Shown piece after piece: positions 55,521 to 63,860 of a stretch of DNA of 64,000 nt. The stretch is taken from assembly GCF_013409065.1 (NCBI RefSeq), contig NZ_JACBZP010000001.1, positions 1,364,001-1,428,000 of the forward strand, written 5' to 3'. Position numbers and translations under genes: made by a program. The notes under the pieces are model-generated. The model was not told the origin of the DNA. It made no database searches and saw nothing but the letters and a program-made list of their open reading frames with translations. Each line of letters begins with the position of its first letter. Position 1 is the stretch's first letter. The DNA is from Spelaeicoccus albus. GTDB taxonomy: Bacteria; Actinomycetota; Actinomycetes; Actinomycetales; Brevibacteriaceae.

Positions 55521-56495
55521 ATGGAACGACGAATCGAGTTCACACGAGACCGACACATGTTGTGCGGCAGCTGCGATCATCGGTTCGTCGTTGACCTTGA
55601 CTGGATCGACCGCTGGGGGCAGAGCGGCGAAGAGTGTCCCGGCTGCGGACTGACCTGCGAGTACGAGGATGCGGCTCGAGTGACGGTCGACCCCGACGAT
55701 CCGGCGCTGGACGATGAGCTTGTCGCTCAGTTCCACTGGTACCACACGAGTACCCAGCCGGACTGGCCTTCAAAGAATTTCGATCCCGCCGCGGACCTGA
55801 CAAGCCATATTCGCATGATGATGGGCGGTGACCGCAGGGTCTCTGAGTGGGCAGCAGGTCAGCAGGCGAAGGCGTTGCATGTGGGGACGTACGAGGCCGC
55901 GGTGCACAACATGCTCAGGCGGACGCGAGACCAGGCTGACCGTGGCCGCCGGTTCTATCTGTATCGCGTGTACCTCATGCCATCCGTCCTCGTGCGGGAT
56001 GGCTGGATCCCCGACCCTGGCGGTCTCGTCGGAGACGTCCCGTTGGAGGAAGTGTGTCCTCCGGGAGTGGATGTCGCCCGTTATCTGAACTACCACGAGG
56101 ACCCGGGAGGGCTCTCGCTCGCGCTGGGCAGGGACGCGATCGCTAGCGTCCAGCAGGTGGCGGTCCCGCTGCCCGGCGTCGTGCGGGACACCTGGGTTCG
56201 CGGTGCGATCGCAGGGCTCGAGAGCGCCTCCGATGCTCCAGTTCCGGGAAAGGACATCCTCGGCCGCTACAGACCAGGGCCCTCGCCGCGGGTCGACTTG
56301 GGCCGAGAACTCGCTGCAGCGCTGGCAGACAGGTTGCCGGTCAACCTTCGGGATCAGTTCCAGTCGGCCGCAGCATTCGCCGAGGGAGAGGACCCAGAGC
56401 TGTGGGCGCGCCGGGCAAACGGCCTCTTCGAGCTCATCGACGATCCTAGTCCCGCGCTGACAGCGCTCGACAAAACCGCGCGGCGTCAGGTGTGA
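55521..56495 (+). CDS. Unknown zinc-ribbon protein with possible ADP-ribosyltransferase-like core
   Basis: 324 residues. An N-terminal zinc ribbon is clear: CGSCDHRFVV ... CPGCG (CxxC-CxxC, residues about 15-44). Further on are FHWYHTSTQPDWPSKNFDP, KALHVGTYEAAVHNMLRRTR, FYLYRVYLMPSVLVRDGW, and RYLNYHEDPGGLSLALGRDA. The pattern YHTS ... HVGTYEAA ... YLYRV is reminiscent of NAD-binding strands in RES/ART-type folds, but this is a weak visual likeness. Not recognised as a named family. It lies between the Tudor-like unknown gene and the CBASS-like pair, on the same strand. Confidence 0.7.
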   Translation: MERRIEFTRDRHMLCGSCDHRFVVDLDWIDRWGQSGEECPGCGLTCEYEDAARVTVDPDDPALDDELVAQFHWYHTSTQPDWPSKNFDPAADLTSHIRMMMGGDRRVSEWAAGQQAKALHVGTYEAAVHNMLRRTRDQADRGRRFYLYRVYLMPSVLVRDGWIPDPGGLVGDVPLEEVCPPGVDVARYLNYHEDPGGLSLALGRDAIASVQQVAVPLPGVVRDTWVRGAIAGLESASDAPVPGKDILGRYRPGPSPRVDLGRELAAALADRLPVNLRDQFQSAAAFAEGEDPELWARRANGLFELIDDPSPALTALDKTARRQV

Positions 56496-56673
56496 GCACG
56501 ATCAGGCCACATTTCGCCCGCTCTGTGGGCGCGTCCTACGGTGCCGCTGACCTCGATGATCGGGGTGGCCGTGCCTCGACGCCAGTCGTGTGTCAGTGGT
56601 CAACGGCATACTAAGAGGACGTGCACCCGACGTCGGGCGCACGTCCAGGAGTCCTCGACCGAGCAGGAGCAAA

Positions 56674-57270
56674 TTGACACACGAGAGCGTCGCTGATCCC
56701 GACCGCGATCCATATTTGTTGGCGCAGGTGCGCGAGTCATTCGGGAGAGTGGTTTATAGCCATAAGACTCATGAGAAGCAGGCGGACATCTGCTTCATCA
56801 AGCACCGGTGGCAGCAGGGGGTCCTCATCGCCCTCACCGCGATCAGTTCCGGAACATTCCTGGTCGCAGTCGTCGGGCTGCTCGGCAACCAAGTGCTGAC
56901 CAGCCTCGTGACCTCGTCCATCGCGCTCCTGGTCAGCTGGATGAGCCTCGGGTCGAAGACCTTCAAGTTCGAGGAGGAGTCGGAGGCCCATCGCGGGATC
57001 GCCGCTCGGCTGTGGGACGTGAGAGAGTCCTACATCTCCCTGATCGCCGACCTTATGTCCGGCACCGTCTCCGACGCCGATGGCCGAGAACGCCGGGACG
57101 CGCTCCAGCAGGCGGCTCGTGCAGCGTATGCCGACGCGCTCCGAACGAGCACGAGGGCGTTCGAGCGGGCCAGCGAGGGCCTGCAGCACAACGAGGAGAT
57201 GACCTTCAACTCGCACGAGATTGATCTCTTCCTCCCGGAGGCGTTCCGGCTCCACGAAGGCGAGGCATGA
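56674..57270 (+). CDS. SLATT-domain two-TM effector protein (CBASS-like)
   Basis: 198 residues from TTG 56674, which has CAGGAG four bases upstream; an in-frame GTG at 56590 would add 28 low-complexity residues. Two adjacent membrane segments: GVLIALTAISSGTFLVAVVG and VLTSLVTSSIALLVSWMSLG, preceded by an amphipathic helix YSHKTHEKQADICFIKHRWQ and followed by a coiled region KTFKFEEESEAHRGIAARLW. This is the SLATT layout (SMODS and SLOG-associating 2TM effector), thought to form a pore when a nucleotide second messenger signals infection. It overlaps the nucleotidyltransferase start (ATGA), a strong functional link. Confidence 0.82.
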   Translation: MTHESVADPDRDPYLLAQVRESFGRVVYSHKTHEKQADICFIKHRWQQGVLIALTAISSGTFLVAVVGLLGNQVLTSLVTSSIALLVSWMSLGSKTFKFEEESEAHRGIAARLWDVRESYISLIADLMSGTVSDADGRERRDALQQAARAAYADALRTSTRAFERASEGLQHNEEMTFNSHEIDLFLPEAFRLHEGEA

Positions 57271-58586
57271 CCATGAAGACCTCCGAGACCTTCGACGCGC
57301 TGCTGAACAACCTCAAGGTCGGGGAGACGGCGACCACCGTCGCCGCCCGCAGGGACGAGATCGCCAAGGTGCTCAACAAGAACTTCCGTTCCAAGGACGG
57401 GTGCACCGACTACAAGCTGATGGTCGGCTCGTTCGGCCGGCACACTGCCATCAAGGGTGTGTCCGACCTCGACATGATCTTCATCCTCCCACCGCGGGTC
57501 CGCTCGAACTACGACGGTGAGAGGGGCCCGCGGCGCATGCTCGAGCGGGTCAAGGATGCCCTCACAGACCGGTACCCGAACACCGACATCCGCGTCGACC
57601 AGTGCGTCGTCCGGGTACAGTTCACGTTCAACGCCTTCAAGTTCGAGGTCCAGCCTGCGTTCGAAAACGCCGACGGCAGCTTCGAGTACCCGGACACGAA
57701 GGCCGAGGGCTGGAAGGCCACCAAGCCGCGCGAAGAGATCACCGCGACCAAGGAGTGCAACGACCGCACCTCCACGAACATGCGGCACTTGGCGCGGATG
57801 GCCAGGGCGTGGAAGAACGAGAACGGCGTGAGCATGGGCGGATTGCTCATCGACACGCTCGTCTACAACTTCTTCGCGCAGACGGACGACTACAACTCGG
57901 CCGGCACGGGTTCGTTCGACCGCATGGCCCGCGACTTCTTCAAATTTTTCAAGGACGAACCGGAGCAGGACTACTACCTGGCGCTGGGCAGTCGGCAGCG
58001 AGTCCATGTCAAGGCCAAGTTCCAGTCGAAGGCCAAGAAGGCGTACAACCGCTGTGTCGAGGCGATCGATCTCGGGGGCAAGTCGTCGGCCAACAAGAAG
58101 TGGCGCGAGGTCTTCGGCACGTCCATACCGCTGGCCAAGAGCGCTAGCGAGGCGTCGCGGTCGTTCAGAGACACCGAAGAGTTCATCGAGAACGACTTCC
58201 CGGTCGACGTCTCCGAGACCGTGTCGATCGACTGCGAGGTCACGCAGAACGGGTTCCGTCCGACCTGGCTACGTGCGATGCGCAGAGACAGAATGCTGCT
58301 CAAGGCGGACAAGAGCCTGAAGTTCAAGGTCACGAGCTGCTCAGTCGCTGAGCCCTACTCGTTGAAGTGGAAGGTGCTCAACCGCGGCCCGGAGGCTGAG
58401 CGCCGGGACATGGTCCGAGGCCAGATCGTTGACTCGAGCGGTCGTGGAACAAGGGTGGAGCGCTCCGACTTCAAGGGCGAGCACGTCGTGGAGTGCTACG
58501 TGGTCAAGAACGGGATCGTCGTAGCGCGGGACCGCATCGACGTGCCGATCAGCAACACGAGCGTCAGACGGGAGCCGGGGTCGTAG
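57267..58586 (+). CDS. CD-NTase (SMODS nucleotidyltransferase) with C-terminal sensor domain, CBASS-like
   Basis: 439 residues. Nucleotidyltransferase signature MVGSFGRHTAIKGVSDLDMI with Gly54-Ser55 and Asp67/Asp69; the third acidic position is Glu127 in FKFEVQPAFENADG. ATKECNDRTSTNMRHLARMA and NENGVSMGGLLIDTLVYNFF are the helical core of SMODS proteins. The C-terminal 130 residues (NDFPVDVSETVSIDCEVTQN onward) form a beta-sandwich matching the AGS-C type sensor domain. It would make a cyclic or linear oligonucleotide signal upon phage infection and activate the SLATT membrane protein encoded just upstream. The product nucleotide cannot be deduced. Confidence 0.88.
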   Translation: MTMKTSETFDALLNNLKVGETATTVAARRDEIAKVLNKNFRSKDGCTDYKLMVGSFGRHTAIKGVSDLDMIFILPPRVRSNYDGERGPRRMLERVKDALTDRYPNTDIRVDQCVVRVQFTFNAFKFEVQPAFENADGSFEYPDTKAEGWKATKPREEITATKECNDRTSTNMRHLARMARAWKNENGVSMGGLLIDTLVYNFFAQTDDYNSAGTGSFDRMARDFFKFFKDEPEQDYYLALGSRQRVHVKAKFQSKAKKAYNRCVEAIDLGGKSSANKKWREVFGTSIPLAKSASEASRSFRDTEEFIENDFPVDVSETVSIDCEVTQNGFRPTWLRAMRRDRMLLKADKSLKFKVTSCSVAEPYSLKWKVLNRGPEAERRDMVRGQIVDSSGRGTRVERSDFKGEHVVECYVVKNGIVVARDRIDVPISNTSVRREPGS

Positions 58587-58649
58587 AAGTCGGGGTGGCC
58601 GCACACCGGACAGAGTAAAACCCCGGTGACGTCACTCGAGGAGGAGGGG

Positions 58650-58958
58650 TCATCCGGGGTGTCCGCCGACCATGATGCCACACCGTGACGACTGCTGCAC
58701 GGTCTCGTAGACATCACCTTGACGGCACCGAGACGCGAAGCTGGTTTGCGCAGTGCTCCGCGTCTCGGAATCCCGGTCTCGCTGCTCCTGGCCCCGGTTC
58801 GGGGTTTTTGAGAGTCCGCTGGCTCGGGTGACGAGCTGATCCACCAATTCGTCGAGCTCCGCCCCTGGAGCCGCCGAGAGGCCGGCGATCTCGTTGGCCA
58901 GCGACTTCAGTTGGGAGCGCTCCGGAATCGTCTTGTCCCGCGCACGCTGGCGCACCAC
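58650..58958 (-). CDS. Doubtful small protein
   Basis: 102 residues from GTG 58958. The first half, PERSQLKSLANEIAGLSAAP then GAELDELVDQLVTRASGLS, is helical and protein-like; the second half is low-complexity. No family recognised. A 10-base hairpin lies just upstream of the start. It may be a remnant or a spurious frame in the 1-kb gap between the CBASS-like pair and IS debris. Confidence 0.3.
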   Translation of the reverse strand: MVRQRARDKTIPERSQLKSLANEIAGLSAAPGAELDELVDQLVTRASGLSKTPNRGQEQRDRDSETRSTAQTSFASRCRQGDVYETVQQSSRCGIMVGGHPG

Positions 58959-58979
58959 GGACTTGCTCTCGCCCTCCCC

Positions 58980-59006
58980 GCACGACGGCGGGTCCTGCCG
59001 TCGTGC
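58980..59006. terminator. 10-base hairpin
   Basis: GCACGACGGC-GGGTCCT-GCCGTCGTGC, perfect 10-base stem, 7-base loop. It could terminate transcription from the CBASS-like pair (about 390 bases downstream) or be an element end. No T tract. Confidence 0.4.
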
Positions 59007-59604
59007 AGCCGGGTACTTCAGTCAAGCATCGCAGCTGTCGCCAGTTGTGACCCCGATAACGGTGTCAGCTGAAGGTTAATAACCATGAATAACGGATAGT
59101 TGTGTGGCCGGTACACGCCTTCCTCAAGAAACGAGTGTGCTACTTATCGAGGGTCATCGTTCTCATCGATCAGGTCCGCGGAATGAGCATTGCTGAGTGC
59201 ATCTAGTCCGAACTCAGTCGCTTTGGCCCAAACGGCCTTATCGCCGGTAACGACGTTCTATTCGGCTGCCCACAGATACTGACTATCGTGTTCTTGCGCA
59301 TCCAAAGTGTATGCGATCACTATGAGGTCCGCATTGCATTGTCTCGAACAATGACCGGTACGGAAACTCGATCACGATCAGGACTACGCAGCCGGGCGCG
59401 ATGTCCGCTTGGCTGGGAGTCTGAACAGGGCAACTAGCTAGTGTTTTCTCGTTGGTACCTTCTGGCATTGACTCATGGATAGCTCCATACAACTGGCGTA
59501 TCCAGCAGTCGAAGCCCTCACCAGAAAACCATGCCGAGCCGGAAACTCATTTCTGAGCCCACAGCCCAACGCCCGGTGGAGGTTTTCTATGAGTCAACGC
59601 GGTT
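59007..59604. other. Intergenic stretch, no gene recognised
   Basis: About 600 bases with lower GC than the CBASS-like genes. Short frames only, interrupted by stops in all frames; no family motif seen. Probably decayed mobile DNA. Confidence 0.45.
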
Positions 59605-59660
59605 CGTTGCCTCATTAGTAATCTCCGGGAGGGAGTCGTTGCCTCAGTGATGGATCTCCG
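59605..59660. repeat. Tandem imperfect repeat at IS end
   Basis: CGTTGCCTCATTAGTAATCTCCG (59605-59627) and CGTTGCCTCAGTGATGGATC continuing TCCG (59637-59660) share the first ten and last seven bases, 32 bases apart. The second copy overlaps the stop of the transposase remnant, so these are probably repeated terminal sequences of that element. Confidence 0.45.
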
Positions 59661-60017
59661 CCTGTTTGGGTGTGTGGGTTGGTGAGTTCCAGGTGGAGTT
59701 CATTGGTCGGAGTCGGGTCGGTGTTTTGGCATTTGTGAGGGTTTCGAGTTGCCCTGTTAAGTCTGCGACTTGCCTGGATGGTGCCGCGGGGCGGATGCGT
59801 TTGAATGCCGCGTTCATTCGGATGATGGGTCGTTTACGGACTGTGGGGTCGGCGATGGCCCGCTGATGGGGTGTGGTGGGCTTGTCGTGTTTTTTGATCA
59901 CTTTGGCTCAGTGGCGGTGTTTCTCGATGAGTTTTTGCTGCGGTAGCAGATAGTTCGTGAACGTCCGGTCGAGCTCCCAGATCTCATTGAGCTTGGCTAG
60001 TTCGCCGGAGGTGAAGC
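59644..60017 (-). pseudogene. Transposase/integrase C-terminal remnant with nonsense codon
   Basis: Minus-strand frame FTSGELAKLNEIWELDRTFT, then LLPQQKLIEKHRH, TGA at 59910-59908, then AKVIKKHDKPTTPHQRAIAD and RQVADLTGQLETLTNAKTPT. The -NYLLPQQKL-EKHRHGAKV-KKHDKP.TPHQR- pattern is the C-terminus of actinobacterial DDE integrase/transposases; glycine (GGA) at the stop position is expected. The catalytic domain is lost, cut where the IS3-like sequence begins. Confidence 0.65.
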
Positions 60018-60063
60018 GTTCCGGGTTTGATGGAGGATAGTTCCACCCGGAAGGATGAGAGTT

Positions 60064-60429
60064 ATGGCTGCTACCCGTAAATATCCCGAAGAGCTTCGTC
60101 GGCGTGCCACGAGGATGGCTGTTGACGCGAGGAAGGATTCCGAGTCGAAGGCCGGGGCGATCCGTCGCGTTGCCGAGCAGCTTGGTGTGCATCCTGAGGC
60201 GCTGCGCACGTGGGTCAAACGCGCCGAGACCGACGAAGGTTTGCGCCCGGGCAGCACGTCGGAGGACGAGATGAGGATCGCCGGGCTCGAACGCGAAGTG
60301 CGTGAATTGCGGCGGGCGAACCAGATTTTGAGGTCCGCGTCGGCTTTCTTCGCGGCGGAGCTCGAGCGAGTGACTCTGATGGCAACGATACCGCTTTCGG
60401 GCCGCAGACGGCGGTTACGTATTATCTAG
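60064..60429 (+). CDS. IS3-family transposase OrfA, 3' truncated (orfB missing)
   Basis: 121 residues from ATG 60064 (AAGGATGAG upstream). HTH domain: RKYPEELRRRATRMAVDARK, AIRRVAEQLGVHPEALRTWV; leucine zipper AGLEREVRELRRANQILRSA then SAFFAAEL. This is OrfA up to the point where the programmed frameshift into OrfB normally lies; after AELERV the reading becomes unrelated and stops. No OrfB catalytic domain follows, because a DUF262 gene begins within 35 bases. The element cannot transpose by itself. Confidence 0.8.
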   Translation: MAATRKYPEELRRRATRMAVDARKDSESKAGAIRRVAEQLGVHPEALRTWVKRAETDEGLRPGSTSEDEMRIAGLEREVRELRRANQILRSASAFFAAELERVTLMATIPLSGRRRRLRII

Positions 60430-60459
60430 CTCTAGCGAATGCTCATCGAAGGAGATGAA

Positions 60460-62559
60460 GTGAAAGCTGTCGACTCGAATCTGCTGACGCTGCTGAAAGC
60501 AAGCAACCAGTTCATCGTTCCTATTTACCAGCGAGTCTATTCATGGCAGGAATCCGAGTGTGAACAGTTGTGGGCGGACATCTTACGTGCGGGAACAAAC
60601 CACGAGATCGGGGCCCACTTCACAGGGTCGATCGTCTACGTAGCCAAACGGAAGGGTACCAATACTTCGGCCGAGCCGGACTTGATTATCGATGGCCAGC
60701 AGCGTGTAACAACTGTGGTGTTGATTTTGGCTGCATTGGTTGCGCGTCTTAAGACCATGCCGGAAGAGTCACGTGAGCCGCAAGACGGCTTTTCGCCGAA
60801 GAAGATCCGGAATCGCTATCTGCTCAATGACGATGAGGAGGCAGAGCGTCAGTTCAAACTAATCCTGTCGCAGAACGATAAGGATGCTTTGATATCTCTC
60901 ATCAATGGTGTAGTGCCGAGCAGCGACGTGAACACCCGTGTGGCAAGCAACTACGCATATTTTCAACGCAAATTTGAAAACCCAAACCTAGATTTATCCA
61001 AAGTGTGTATGGGACTCAGTAAGCTTGTCGTTGTCGATGTGAAGCTAGAGAGAGGAATCGACAACCCGCAGCTCGTCTTTGAGGCGATGAATTCAACCGG
61101 GAAGAGGCTGTCGCAAGCTGATCTCATCCGAAACTACGTGCTTATGGACTTGCCGCCGAAGGAACAAGCTGATCTCTATTCGGCTTACTGGCGTCCGATG
61201 GAGCTTGAATTTGCTGGTGCAGACGAGCACGAGTTCGACAGATTCGTTCGTCACTACCTCACGATCAAGACCGGTGAGATCCCGCGCCTCGATGACATCT
61301 ACGACGGGTTCAAAGATCACGCCGCCGCATTGATGAGCCGCGGCGAATCGATTGAGTCACTTGTGGTGGACCTACGACAGTTCGCGAAGCGCTATTGTGC
61401 CATGGCCCTCGATAAGGAGACGGACCCTCGGCTCCAAAGGGCGTTCAAAGCCCTTGACCAGATCAAGGCCGACGTCGTCTACCCGTTCCTACTAGAGGCT
61501 TACACGGACTACGAACTCGCCATCCTGGAACGGGACGAGTTACTTGAGATCGTTGAGATGGTGACGTCGTACGTTTTCCGTCGTGCAGTCTGCCGCATAC
61601 CAACCAACTCGCTGAATAAGACGTTCGCTGGCTTTGGAGCAGCTGTCCAGAAGGACATGTACATCGAAAGCGTCAAAGCGCACTTCCTTGGGCTGACGAG
61701 CTACAGGTCATTCCCCACAGACGCAGAATTTCGTAGCGCGCTGATCACGACCGATCTCTACAACTTCCGACGCCGTTCCTATTTTCTACGACGTTTGGAG
61801 AATCACGGTCGCAAGGAGCGAGTCACGATTGAGGACTACACAATCGAACATATCCTGCCCCAAAATGAGCACTTGTCACAAGAATGGCAGGAAGCCCTCG
61901 GGCACGAGTGGCAAGAGGTTCAACGGAAGTATCTTCATACATTGGGGAACCTGACGCTGACTGGGTACAATTCGGAATATTCGGATAATTCTTTTGTGAT
62001 CAAACGTGATATGGAAGGAGGATTCAAGGATAGCCCACTGCGACTTAATAAGGGGCTAGGTCAATTAGAGACGTGGAACGTGGCGGCGATCGAGAAGCGT
62101 GCCGCGCGCCTTGCTGATGACGCGGTCGCTATCTGGCAGCGGCCGGAATTGCCTGACGGTGTGATTTCTCAATTTGAGCAGAGACACTCCGATTCTGTCT
62201 TTTCGATCGAAGATCACCCAAACCTATTGCCGCCTAAGCGTAGGGACCTATTCGAGAGGTTTAGTGCTGAAACACAAGCCCTCGATCCCGGCATCACTCG
62301 CCGGTTCCTTAGACGCTACGTCGCATTCAAAACAGAGAATAGCGTCGTAGACGTTGTTCCCCAAAAGGCAAGGATGCTATTGAGTGTCAACATTCCTCTT
62401 GAGGTTCTGAACGACGAACGTGGTCTGGCAGTAGATGTGAGCGACAAAGGACACTGGGGTAACGGACCTACCGAGGTGAGTCTGAACGAGGAGACGGACT
62501 TTAAGTACGTAATGGGGTTAGTTCGGCAGGCGTTCGAGTTCCAAATGGGCGAATACTGA
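60460..62559 (+). CDS. GmrSD-type type IV restriction protein (DUF262/DUF1524)
   Basis: 699 residues. GTG 60460 follows GAAGGAG by five bases and gives the family N-terminus VKAVDSNLLTLLKASNQF; ATG 60439 is an alternative. DUF262 (ParB-like NTPase): IVPIYQRVYSWQ near 25 and IIDGQQRVTT near 77. DUF1524 HNH nuclease: TIEHILPQNEHLS near 461 and LHTLGNLTLTGYNSEYSDNS near 492. A C-terminal DUF5655-like domain ends with NEETDFKYVMGLVRQAFEFQ. Single-chain GmrSD enzymes use nucleotide hydrolysis to cut DNA bearing modified bases such as glucosylated hydroxymethylcytosine. It abuts the truncated IS. Confidence 0.9.
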   Translation: MKAVDSNLLTLLKASNQFIVPIYQRVYSWQESECEQLWADILRAGTNHEIGAHFTGSIVYVAKRKGTNTSAEPDLIIDGQQRVTTVVLILAALVARLKTMPEESREPQDGFSPKKIRNRYLLNDDEEAERQFKLILSQNDKDALISLINGVVPSSDVNTRVASNYAYFQRKFENPNLDLSKVCMGLSKLVVVDVKLERGIDNPQLVFEAMNSTGKRLSQADLIRNYVLMDLPPKEQADLYSAYWRPMELEFAGADEHEFDRFVRHYLTIKTGEIPRLDDIYDGFKDHAAALMSRGESIESLVVDLRQFAKRYCAMALDKETDPRLQRAFKALDQIKADVVYPFLLEAYTDYELAILERDELLEIVEMVTSYVFRRAVCRIPTNSLNKTFAGFGAAVQKDMYIESVKAHFLGLTSYRSFPTDAEFRSALITTDLYNFRRRSYFLRRLENHGRKERVTIEDYTIEHILPQNEHLSQEWQEALGHEWQEVQRKYLHTLGNLTLTGYNSEYSDNSFVIKRDMEGGFKDSPLRLNKGLGQLETWNVAAIEKRAARLADDAVAIWQRPELPDGVISQFEQRHSDSVFSIEDHPNLLPPKRRDLFERFSAETQALDPGITRRFLRRYVAFKTENSVVDVVPQKARMLLSVNIPLEVLNDERGLAVDVSDKGHWGNGPTEVSLNEETDFKYVMGLVRQAFEFQMGEY

Positions 62560-62781
62560 CGTCGTTTCTGAGGGTGGTTTTTCCGAAATGTTGACTAATC
62601 TACGGCCACGTCTGGAACGGCGGTAGGTACTGGGGTAAAACAATTATTCCGGACGCGACCTCCGAATCCGTGACGGCGGTAGTGGACCCGGGCGTGCGTG
62701 GCTCTTCGCGGCTCGTGGTAGAAGCGTCTTGATGAGGCGATTTTTCACGCTGTTCTTGTGGTGCTGGTTTAGTTAGTTCGG

Positions 62782-63336
62782 CTATTGAGATTTTTCCGCG
62801 GTAATGTCCATCAATTGGTGGACGCCGCTGAGTGCCCTGTCGCGTTCGCGCTTGTTGCATCGCCGATACACGTTCGGCTCAGAGAGCTTCGTCTTGAGAT
62901 GTTGCTTCAAGTTGGCCGTGGCGTTGATGCATTCTTGTTTATTGATTTTGCTGGACGAGATTTTCTGATCGCCGAAAACGCCGCGCGACACCCAGTCCTG
63001 CATGAGCGCCAGAAAATCAGCGAAGTGTGGGTCGGTTCGACGAGCCCGAATGCTGAGAAAGCCAACGTCTTGGGACAGCTCCATGCATTTGGTCACGATT
63101 TCGACTTCCGAGGCTCCTCTGCCGGCCGCGGCGGGAAGTAGCATTCGGCCGAATTCATTGCTCTCGCCGAGTACCCGCTGAGTTTCATTCTGGACGTCGG
63201 TCTCTTCAATCCGTTTGCTCTGGACCCATAGCGTCGCTAGTAAGACTCCAACCGTCCCGAGAACGCCGACTATCGACCCGATGACACCCTGTAGGCCGGT
63301 TGTCAGCCACCAGTTATCGCTTGCCAAATAATCCAT
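62782..63336 (-). CDS. Single-membrane-pass protein of unknown function
   Basis: 184 residues from ATG 63336 (a start at 63414 would add 26). TM segment at about residues 16-38: GVIGSIVGVLGTVGVLLATL; the rest is a cytoplasmic helical domain with LGESNEFGRMLLPAAAGRGA and EPNVYRRCNKRERDRAL. No family recognised. It converges with the GmrSD gene, 222 bases apart, and could be part of the defence island or a phage-like remnant. Confidence 0.6.
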   Translation of the reverse strand: MDYLASDNWWLTTGLQGVIGSIVGVLGTVGVLLATLWVQSKRIEETDVQNETQRVLGESNEFGRMLLPAAAGRGASEVEIVTKCMELSQDVGFLSIRARRTDPHFADFLALMQDWVSRGVFGDQKISSSKINKQECINATANLKQHLKTKLSEPNVYRRCNKRERDRALSGVHQLMDITAEKSQ

Positions 63337-63774
63337 AAAATCAACAGTACGATTTATCGCCGACGATTCGGTCTCAGCTGCGTGAAGAGCGGCCCTTTGT
63401 ATTTGAGGGTGCAATTCTGCACGACTGGGCGTTTGAGTTCAGCGGCGGCGTGTCGATGGCCAGTAATGCGGTGGCCGTCACCGAGATGCAGAGGATAACG
63501 CCGAAGATGCTTGGCCGTAGAGATCGACCTCGATCTCACGTCGGTACTGCGCGGCTACCACGACCACGACGAGCAGAATGGTTTGAACCGCGCTCGATTC
63601 GTCTTCGCCGATTTAGTGGCGCACTCCGGAGCAGAGTAGCCGACCAGCGGAACGACGAGCGATCAATATTCCAATCGGACCCGCTATTGTCGTTCGAACG
63701 GCCCTTCAACGACACGTTTCGGTGTTGTGGCCGGGGGTGTACAACGTCTGTATAGGGCGGTATATAGGCGATCC
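63337..63774. other. Intergenic region, nothing recognised
   Basis: About 440 bases. Short frames on both strands show no family motif. Contains the upstream region of the membrane protein; AT-rich TATAGGGCGGTATATAGG near 63751-63768 may be promoter DNA for the right-edge genes. Confidence 0.4.
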
Positions 63775-63852
63775 GTGAAGACCCGAATCTCGCTAGGAGT
63801 GCTGAGGGACCTCGAGAAGGTGATCGGGTTCGTCCCGTCCGAGTGGAAGTGA
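63775..63852 (+). CDS. Possible 25-residue leader or gene remnant before HicB-like gene
   Basis: GTG-initiated frame MKTRISLGVLRDLEKVIGFV then PSEWK. It ends eight bases before the HicB-like start. Too short for a known HicA toxin; may be a toxin remnant, a leader, or chance. Confidence 0.25.
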   Translation: MKTRISLGVLRDLEKVIGFVPSEWK

Positions 63853-63860
63853 GGAACGCT

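Noticed and set aside
58496-58717. CPVCGHPDFYDPG zinc-finger-like string on the minus strand
   Set aside because: Mostly antisense to the end of the nucleotidyltransferase gene, with no ribosome site; two cysteines alone are not convincing.
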